The translations under genes were made by a program, and so were the position numbers. A DNA stretch of 64,000 nucleotides from Pseudomonas asplenii (lineage in GTDB: Bacteria; Pseudomonadota; Gammaproteobacteria; Pseudomonadales; Pseudomonadaceae): contig NZ_JSYZ01000023.1 in NCBI RefSeq assembly GCF_001293465.1, positions 1 through 64,000 on the forward strand, read 5' to 3'. The notes beneath the pieces were generated by a model. The model worked only from the letters and a program-made list of their open reading frames with translations. It did no database searches and was not told the origin of the DNA. Each line of letters starts with the position of its first letter. Position 1 is the stretch's first letter. Shown piece by piece: positions 58,695 to 64,000 of this stretch.

Positions 58695-60193
58695 CAAAAG
58701 CGCTCAAGTTCAGGAAAAGGCAATTGACCGTTGTGCACATGCAGGGCACCGAATTCGGCGCATCGGTGCAGGGTGGGAATGTTCTTGCCCGGGTTGAGCA
58801 GCCCCGCCGGATCGAAGGCCGCCTTGATGGCATGGAGCGCCGTGAGCTCGTCGGCGTTGAACTGGACACACATCTGGTTGATCTTCTCGCGGCCGACGCC
58901 GTGCTCACCGGTGATGCTGCCGCCGACCGACACGCACAGTTCGAGGATCCGCCCGCCAAGCTGCTCGGCCCGCTCCAGTTCACCCGGCGTGTTGGCATCG
59001 AAGAGAATCAGCGGGTGCATGTTGCCGTCACCGGCATGAAAGACGTTGGCCACGCGCAGGTCGTACTCGCGGGACAGTTCGGCGATCGCTTTCAACACCC
59101 CCGGCAGCGCACGCCGGGGGATGGTACCGTCCATGCAGTAGTAGTCCGGCGAGATACGCCCAACTGCGGGAAAGGCATTCTTGCGCCCGGCCCAGAAACG
59201 CACCCGCTCGGCCTCATCCTCGGCCTGGCGCACCTGGGTGGCGCCCGCCTCCACCAGGATCCGGCGAACCCGCGTGCAGTCGTCATGCACATCGGACTCC
59301 ACCCCATCCAGCTCGCAGAGCAGGATGGCCGCCGCGTCCACCGGGTAGCCGGCATGAATGAAGTCCTCGGCGGCGCGGATCGCCAGGTTGTCCATCATCT
59401 CCAGCCCGCCGGGAATGATGCCCGCGGCGATAATGCGGCCGACCGCGGCACCGGCCTGCTCCACCGAGTCGAACGCCGCCAGCAGCACCTTGGCAACCTG
59501 GGGCTTGGGCAGCAGCTTGACCGTCACCTCCGTCACCACCCCGAGCATGCCCTCGGAGCCGGTGAACAGCGCCAGCAGATCGAAACCCGGACAATCCAGG
59601 CTCTCGGCACCCAGGGTCAGCCGTTCCCCCTCGACGGTGAGGATCTGCACTTGCAGCAGGTTATGCACGGTCAGCCCGTACTTGAGGCAGTGCACGCCGC
59701 CGGCATTCTCGGCGACATTGCCGCCGATCGAGCAGGCGATCTGGGACGAGGGGTCGGGCGCGTAGTAAAGGTTGAACGGCGCCGCGGCCTGCGAGATGGC
59801 CAGGTTGCGCACGCCGGGCTGGACCCTGGCATAACGCCCTTGCGCATTGATCTCCAGGATCCGGTTGAAGCGCGACATCACCAGCAGCACGCCCTGCTCC
59901 AACGGCAACGCGCCCCCGGACAGGCCGGTGCCACTGCCGCGCGCTACAACGGGAACCTGCAAGCGGTGGCAGATCACGAGTATCGACTCGACCTGCTCGA
60001 TCCGCTCGGGCAGCAGCACCAGCAACGGCATCGTGCGATAGGCGGACAACCCATCGCACTCATAAGGCCTGAGGTCTTCGCTGCGGCTGAGCACGGTCAG
60101 GTCCGGGATGTCGGCTGCAAGGGCGGACAACAACTGTTGTTTATCGACCCGCGGCAGAACGCCATCGACGCTCTCATCGTGGAGAATGTTCAT
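58694..60193 (-). CDS. glcD: GlcD, glycolate oxidase catalytic subunit
   Basis: A 499-aa FAD-dependent oxidase of the VAO family, almost collinear with E. coli GlcD. Motifs: YECDGLSAYRTMPLLVLLPE (about 45-64), RGSGTGLSGGALPLEQGVLL (about 88-107, FAD), PSSQIACSIGGNVAENAGGV (about 145-164), and TGEHGVGREKINQMC near the end. The start at 60193 (MNILHDESVDGVLPRVDKQQ) fits the family; ATG 60208 is an in-frame alternative. It has only about 44 bases to the kelch-like gene upstream on the same strand, so the promoter of glcDEF is either in that gap or further up. No glcC is adjacent. Confidence 0.91.
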   Translation of the reverse strand: MNILHDESVDGVLPRVDKQQLLSALAADIPDLTVLSRSEDLRPYECDGLSAYRTMPLLVLLPERIEQVESILVICHRLQVPVVARGSGTGLSGGALPLEQGVLLVMSRFNRILEINAQGRYARVQPGVRNLAISQAAAPFNLYYAPDPSSQIACSIGGNVAENAGGVHCLKYGLTVHNLLQVQILTVEGERLTLGAESLDCPGFDLLALFTGSEGMLGVVTEVTVKLLPKPQVAKVLLAAFDSVEQAGAAVGRIIAAGIIPGGLEMMDNLAIRAAEDFIHAGYPVDAAAILLCELDGVESDVHDDCTRVRRILVEAGATQVRQAEDEAERVRFWAGRKNAFPAVGRISPDYYCMDGTIPRRALPGVLKAIAELSREYDLRVANVFHAGDGNMHPLILFDANTPGELERAEQLGGRILELCVSVGGSITGEHGVGREKINQMCVQFNADELTALHAIKAAFDPAGLLNPGKNIPTLHRCAEFGALHVHNGQLPFPELERF

Positions 60194-60237
60194 GGTCACC
60201 CCGCTCATGGCTATTATTGTGCCTTGGTCAACCCAAC

Positions 60238-62562
60238 CTAGAGCATCAGCACAAACACATCCTTGTTCGGCCCGGCACCGGCGTCATGGGTCCCACGGGT
60301 ACCTGCCGCAATCCACAGGCCCCCGCGGAACCAGGTGGCCCCCGGACGCGATACGGTCCAATCGATCCCGGGTAAAGCACTCCAACTGCTATTGGAATAG
60401 CGATGCAGATCCTTCAATGCCGTACCATCCGGCGCGATGCCGCCCAGAACATACAAGGCGCCGTCACGGCTGAATACGATAGGGTCCGAACGGCTCAATG
60501 CCGGCAACCCCGGCTGCTGATTCCAGGTTCCGCCCTGTTCGCAGGTCCACAGGTCACCACTGACCGTATTGATGTCGATCATGCCACCCACGACATAGAG
60601 GGTGGTACTCGAAGCCGCGACGCCAAAACGCGAGCGTGGCACCCAACCTGCCGTGCCAACCTTTTGCCAGTTGCTGCCATCGCTGGTGCACCAGACGTCG
60701 TTGAGCAACTGATAGTTCTGGTCCACCCCGCCCATCACCCACAGCTTGTCCTGGAAAACCACGCACCCGAAATCACTGCGCCCGGGCCAGGCCGCACCCG
60801 CCGTCACCTGCGTCCATTGCATGCCGTCGCCGCTGCTCCAGATGTCATTGAGGCGCTGGGACCCGGTGTCCCCCCCCATGATCCAGAACTTGCCCTTCCA
60901 AAACACGCCACCGGCATTGGAGCGTGCCGCAAAGCTGTCGGCAAGGACCGCCACCTGGGTCCAGGTCTGCCCGTCCCGCGTATTGAAAATCGCCTTGCCG
61001 TGGTCCGGTGAGAACAGCCACAGGACCTGGGCATTGCCCAGCAGGATGGCGCCGCTCAACGCCCTGAAATCGGTATCCGTGTGGAAGGTGGTGAAACCTC
61101 GCTTGAGAAAGAACAGGTCCAGCTTCCTGACCAGCGGCCCACCCTGCCCCTGAACGGTCAGGGTGTAGGTCAACGGCCTGGGTGGAAATACCGGGTGACG
61201 GCCTGCCGCCAGATCCTTCCCGGGTATCTCGTAATCGCTCTGCCCCGGCGCCGTGATGGTCGCCGACAAGGCTGCCCGGATCTCCCAGCTCAGTTGCACC
61301 TCGGCCGGCAAGGTGCCGCTATCGGCACTGGCGAGAAAGGAATCGATACCCACCGGCGGCACGTTCACGGTGAACTGGCTGGTGAAATCCGGAGTACCAG
61401 CGTTGAGTTTCTGGTAGGCATTGAGCGTGAACTGGGTCGTGGTGTCGAGCTTGATCCTGTATTGGGCAATGCTGCTCACCCCGGTACCAATCTCACCCTT
61501 GGCGCTGTCGAGGGTGGTGTTGCCGAACTGCAACTTGACCTGGCGAATGTCGAAGCATTGCCAACGCAAGGTGACTTCATCGCCCAGGTTGGCCAGGTTG
61601 GACGGTACCGCATTGAAGAAGATGATGTTCGGCGTCGGCTCGAGTTTTCGCAGCGGCAGGGAGAAGTAGCCGTCGTCATAGCCGGGAAAATTGCTGTACT
61701 GCAGATAGGCCAGCGTAGTTCCGTGCGGCGCCTGGGTGGTGATGTCCTCGACGATGAACGACGCCGTCGCTCCGCTGCCCGCCCCCAGCACGGCACGGTT
61801 GGTTTCGACCGGTTTGAACGTCCAGATCGGGTCGGTGGCCCCGCCCCCCGGATCGGGATTGGTGGCATCCCACTCGTAGGTCTGCTGGCCATCATGGTAG
61901 GTGGCTTCCACCGAGGCCTTGATGTTCCAGGCCGAGTACTGGTCCTGCGGGTCGGCTGGCGTGAGCGCACCGATACTGTCGCCATACACGAAGGACAACA
62001 GCACCGTCGGGGTCTGCACCCAGGGCTTGGTGACCAGCGGTTCGCCCGGCTGCAGGTTGCTCAACTGCAACAGCAGCAGGTTGTGGATAACGTCGTTGTC
62101 CTGCGGCGTCCGGTAGACGCTGCTGTCCGGCAGCAGCGCTGCGGCCATGTTCTGGCGAAGGTCGCCGGCGGACTCCGGGTAGCGCAGCAGGAAAATCCTG
62201 AAGGTAGGAGAAATGTTCTGTCCGTTGACCCGTACGCCGAGGTCGGCGTTGGTCTGGCTGAGGAGGCTGGAGCGCACCGCCCCCAGCCTGATCTGCAAGC
62301 TGCCCCCGGCAGCGATCGGCTGACTGCCGTTGAGCACCAGCATGTTACCCTGGACCGTTGGCTTCCAGCCGCCACTACTGACAATGATCTTCGACACATC
62401 CAATACCGTGAAGATCGTGGTCGGGAACTGCAGGCGAATGTCCGTCGCGGTCACCGCCACGCTGCTGGTCACCGTCAGCGTATACGCCCCCAGGTCAGTG
62501 CGCCCGATATAGATGTCGGGCTTGCTCGTCGAGTCATTCAGCAATTGCGCGCTCACAGCCAT
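60238..62562 (-). CDS. Kelch-like repeat protein with large N-terminal region (774 aa)
   Basis: Starts MAVSAQLLNDSTSKPDIYIG, with AGGGA upstream. Residues 1-500 are a beta-rich region of unknown fold, with Ig-like strands (QVKLQFGNTTL; ITAPGQSDYEIPGKD). Residues about 520-774 carry five kelch-like repeats: KGKFWIMGGDTGSQRLNDIW, FQDKLWVMGGVDQNYQLLND, SSTTLYVVGGMIDINTVSGD, RDGALYVLGGIAPDGTALKD, and FRGGLWIAAGTRG, alternating with SSGDGMQWTQV-type strands. No signal peptide is apparent. It lies 26 bases downstream of the giant gene and upstream of glcD. Function unknown; probably a binding or structural protein. Confidence 0.75.
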   Translation of the reverse strand: MAVSAQLLNDSTSKPDIYIGRTDLGAYTLTVTSSVAVTATDIRLQFPTTIFTVLDVSKIIVSSGGWKPTVQGNMLVLNGSQPIAAGGSLQIRLGAVRSSLLSQTNADLGVRVNGQNISPTFRIFLLRYPESAGDLRQNMAAALLPDSSVYRTPQDNDVIHNLLLLQLSNLQPGEPLVTKPWVQTPTVLLSFVYGDSIGALTPADPQDQYSAWNIKASVEATYHDGQQTYEWDATNPDPGGGATDPIWTFKPVETNRAVLGAGSGATASFIVEDITTQAPHGTTLAYLQYSNFPGYDDGYFSLPLRKLEPTPNIIFFNAVPSNLANLGDEVTLRWQCFDIRQVKLQFGNTTLDSAKGEIGTGVSSIAQYRIKLDTTTQFTLNAYQKLNAGTPDFTSQFTVNVPPVGIDSFLASADSGTLPAEVQLSWEIRAALSATITAPGQSDYEIPGKDLAAGRHPVFPPRPLTYTLTVQGQGGPLVRKLDLFFLKRGFTTFHTDTDFRALSGAILLGNAQVLWLFSPDHGKAIFNTRDGQTWTQVAVLADSFAARSNAGGVFWKGKFWIMGGDTGSQRLNDIWSSGDGMQWTQVTAGAAWPGRSDFGCVVFQDKLWVMGGVDQNYQLLNDVWCTSDGSNWQKVGTAGWVPRSRFGVAASSTTLYVVGGMIDINTVSGDLWTCEQGGTWNQQPGLPALSRSDPIVFSRDGALYVLGGIAPDGTALKDLHRYSNSSWSALPGIDWTVSRPGATWFRGGLWIAAGTRGTHDAGAGPNKDVFVLML

Positions 62563-62588
62563 GGCATGGTCCCTCTCTTGTCCAATCC

Positions 62589-64000
62589 CTATTCGGTTTG
62601 CGGTGCTGGCTTGAGTTTGAGCCAGCCATCCTCAGCCGTTTGCGGTGTATAGGAGAACGACGCACGGTCTCCTGTCTGGCTGGGTGGCAGCGCCTCGTCA
62701 TGCGGCACCTGCTGGCCATCGCGCAGGACACTGGTGGTCCATTCCCAGACGAACCCCGACTCGGGGGGCACCGGCAGGCTCAGGCCCTGCCGACTGCGCA
62801 GGATCGGGTGGGTGAAGAAGGTCATCTCGATGTTGCGCAAGGCCGCAGCCGTGATGTCGGGTGGAATGCCAATGGCCTTGACCGGCAGCAGGCCGGTCGT
62901 TGCATGCACCCTCGCACGAGGGTCGACCAGCAGGCTCAGGGTCTTTTGCAACGGAACATGAACGTTGCGCAGGTCGGCGATCTGCGCCCTGGCGTCCGCA
63001 TAGGGCCGCGCGGGCGGGTCGATATTGGCGCGCAGGTTGAGCGTGATGGTGTCGGCTGCGGGCCGTTCGATCCCCTCCACCGCCGGGGTCGGCGCTGCCG
63101 GGGCATATAGGGTGGTATAGGGCGTCTCGCCATCGAGCAGGTAGGCCACCAGGCCGTCTTCCAGGTGATCACGATCGCCCAGCCGTACGGGAATATCCAC
63201 CTGGCCGATACCGGCGCTGTCACGCTGTGTCCAGTCGTAGGTCTTGTCGCTCTGGGTCGGCAGCAACCGTGCCAGTTCTTCGCTGCTGGTCACCGAGGCC
63301 GGCAACCCCTGGATCTCGTAGCGCAAGCTGGCCCGCACCAGCGCCAGCGGCTGGCCCATCAACACCGCCTGCGCCTGGGCCGCCTGCTTGTCATCCGGCA
63401 GGATGTAGGTATGGGCGTTGTCGAAGGTACCGAGCAAGGCCGCGAAAAAGTCCCTGGGCTTGCCCTGGATGAACGTGGCCAACTTCACCAGGTGGGGGTT
63501 GGCATCGGCCAGGTCCTGCTGCATCGAGCGGGCGGCATTGCCCGGCGCCGAATGCCAGGTGACACGCTGCTGGGCGCCAAACACCCCGAGCGAACCCAGC
63601 ACCTCCCCGGTTCCGGTGAACAGCATCAGCGCATTCTCCAGGTAGTTCGGCACGATCCAGCCGCACAGTGGCGAGGTCGAGGGCACCGGATTCATCTGCA
63701 CCTCGTCGTTCTCGGCGCTGAGCCAGCGAAACAGCAGGCGACTGGGCTGGGCAACCCGTGGCGCCAGGTAAGCCTTGCCCGCGGTGTTGTCTGGGGCCTG
63801 CATCTGCCACGAGACGGTGACCTTCCGGCTGTCCTCGAAATGCTCGGTATCGATCAGGTCCCGCCTGCGCCCGAACACATCGACCAATTGCAACTTCGAG
63901 AGGGTGAAAAAGCCTGCGCGCAACAGGTTGTACAGGCTCTGCTGAGTGATCGGTACCTGCCCGGTCTGCTCGCCTGCCGCCCAGGCCACGAAGTGGGTCA
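62589..64000 (-). CDS. Large hypothetical protein, 5' end outside the window
   Basis: The open frame runs to the window edge; at least 470 residues are visible, with THFVAWAAGEQTGQVP at the cut end, so the true start lies beyond 64000 (the GTG at 63989 is internal). Visible parts: ITQQSLYNLLRAGFFTLSKL, QPSRLLFRWLSAENDEVQMN, PLCGWIVPNYLENALMLFTG, TGEVLGSLGVFGAQQRVTWH, and near the end PILRSRQGLSLPVPPESGFV. There is no membrane segment or obvious enzyme motif. The pattern resembles very large unknown-function proteins of pseudomonads and myxobacteria. It overlaps no gene and is followed by the kelch-like protein. Confidence 0.6.
   Translation of the reverse strand, partial: THFVAWAAGEQTGQVPITQQSLYNLLRAGFFTLSKLQLVDVFGRRRDLIDTEHFEDSRKVTVSWQMQAPDNTAGKAYLAPRVAQPSRLLFRWLSAENDEVQMNPVPSTSPLCGWIVPNYLENALMLFTGTGEVLGSLGVFGAQQRVTWHSAPGNAARSMQQDLADANPHLVKLATFIQGKPRDFFAALLGTFDNAHTYILPDDKQAAQAQAVLMGQPLALVRASLRYEIQGLPASVTSSEELARLLPTQSDKTYDWTQRDSAGIGQVDIPVRLGDRDHLEDGLVAYLLDGETPYTTLYAPAAPTPAVEGIERPAADTITLNLRANIDPPARPYADARAQIADLRNVHVPLQKTLSLLVDPRARVHATTGLLPVKAIGIPPDITAAALRNIEMTFFTHPILRSRQGLSLPVPPESGFVWEWTTSVLRDGQQVPHDEALPPSQTGDRASFSYTPQTAEDGWLKLKPAPQTE

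Noticed and set aside
58724..60241. 505-aa plus-strand frame opposite glcD
   Set aside because: glcD on the minus strand aligns end to end with known GlcD.
1..64000. tRNA, rRNA, CRISPR arrays or intact insertion sequences
   Set aside because: I looked for cloverleaf-type repeats, regularly spaced direct repeats and transposase genes and found none.

Overview
The window looks like chromosomal DNA of a Pseudomonas of the fluorescens group. The signs are a high GC content, gcttcgcgggcaagcc-type REP elements, two DUF6124 paralogues, an hpa (homoprotocatechuate) cluster, glcDEF, and many divergent LysR, AraC and MerR regulator pairs. I see no rRNA, tRNA, CRISPR array or intact insertion sequence.

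1-5,270 is accessory. It holds small orphan genes, a TIGR04141/DUF6119 protein, the broken tail of an aldehyde dehydrogenase, and the first DUF6124 gene behind a structured leader. 5,270-23,700 is a mosaic of regulator/enzyme pairs and small hypothetical genes: SDR/MerR, thioesterase/AraC, GNAT+cupin, LysR/GFA and RidA/AraC. It also has a second DUF6124 gene with its leader, an RTX protein made only of alginate-epimerase-like R-modules, a frameshifted zinc-ribbon membrane protein, and fragments of duplicated genes.

23,700-34,960 is a complete 4-hydroxyphenylacetate catabolic cluster. On the minus strand lie a two-component flavin monooxygenase (reductase and oxygenase), hpaR and hpaA. On the plus strand lie hpaG1-G2-E-D-F-X-H-I. 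Together they take 4-hydroxyphenylacetate through homoprotocatechuate meta-cleavage to pyruvate and succinic semialdehyde. A good promoter (TTGACG, 17 bp, TATAAC) with CGTTAACA direct repeats sits in the divergent region.

35,000-48,000 holds a VapC fragment, an orphan solute-binding protein, a D-threonine-aldolase-like enzyme with a divergent LysR, and an unusual exported set: an 829-aa protein with a propeller-like front and a CxxCH haem motif, a nucleoside-hydrolase-like enzyme, a 45-aa cysteine-rich secreted peptide that is too short for ordinary gene calling, and a 451-aa CxxCH protein. 48,000-54,600 has GST/LysR, then LuxR-outer membrane protein-MFS-deacetylase. 54,600-64,000 is one minus-strand series: a very large unknown protein (running off the window), a kelch-like protein, glcD-glcE-glcF and a chemoreceptor.

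The most notable signal is the DUF6124 leader. In two copies the same hairpin loop and its 3' flank can pair either with an upstream copy of two short motifs or with a downstream copy that includes the Shine-Dalgarno sequence. The motifs differ between the copies but change together, which is covariation supporting a mutually exclusive RNA switch. A third, diverged copy lies at about 1,140-1,406.
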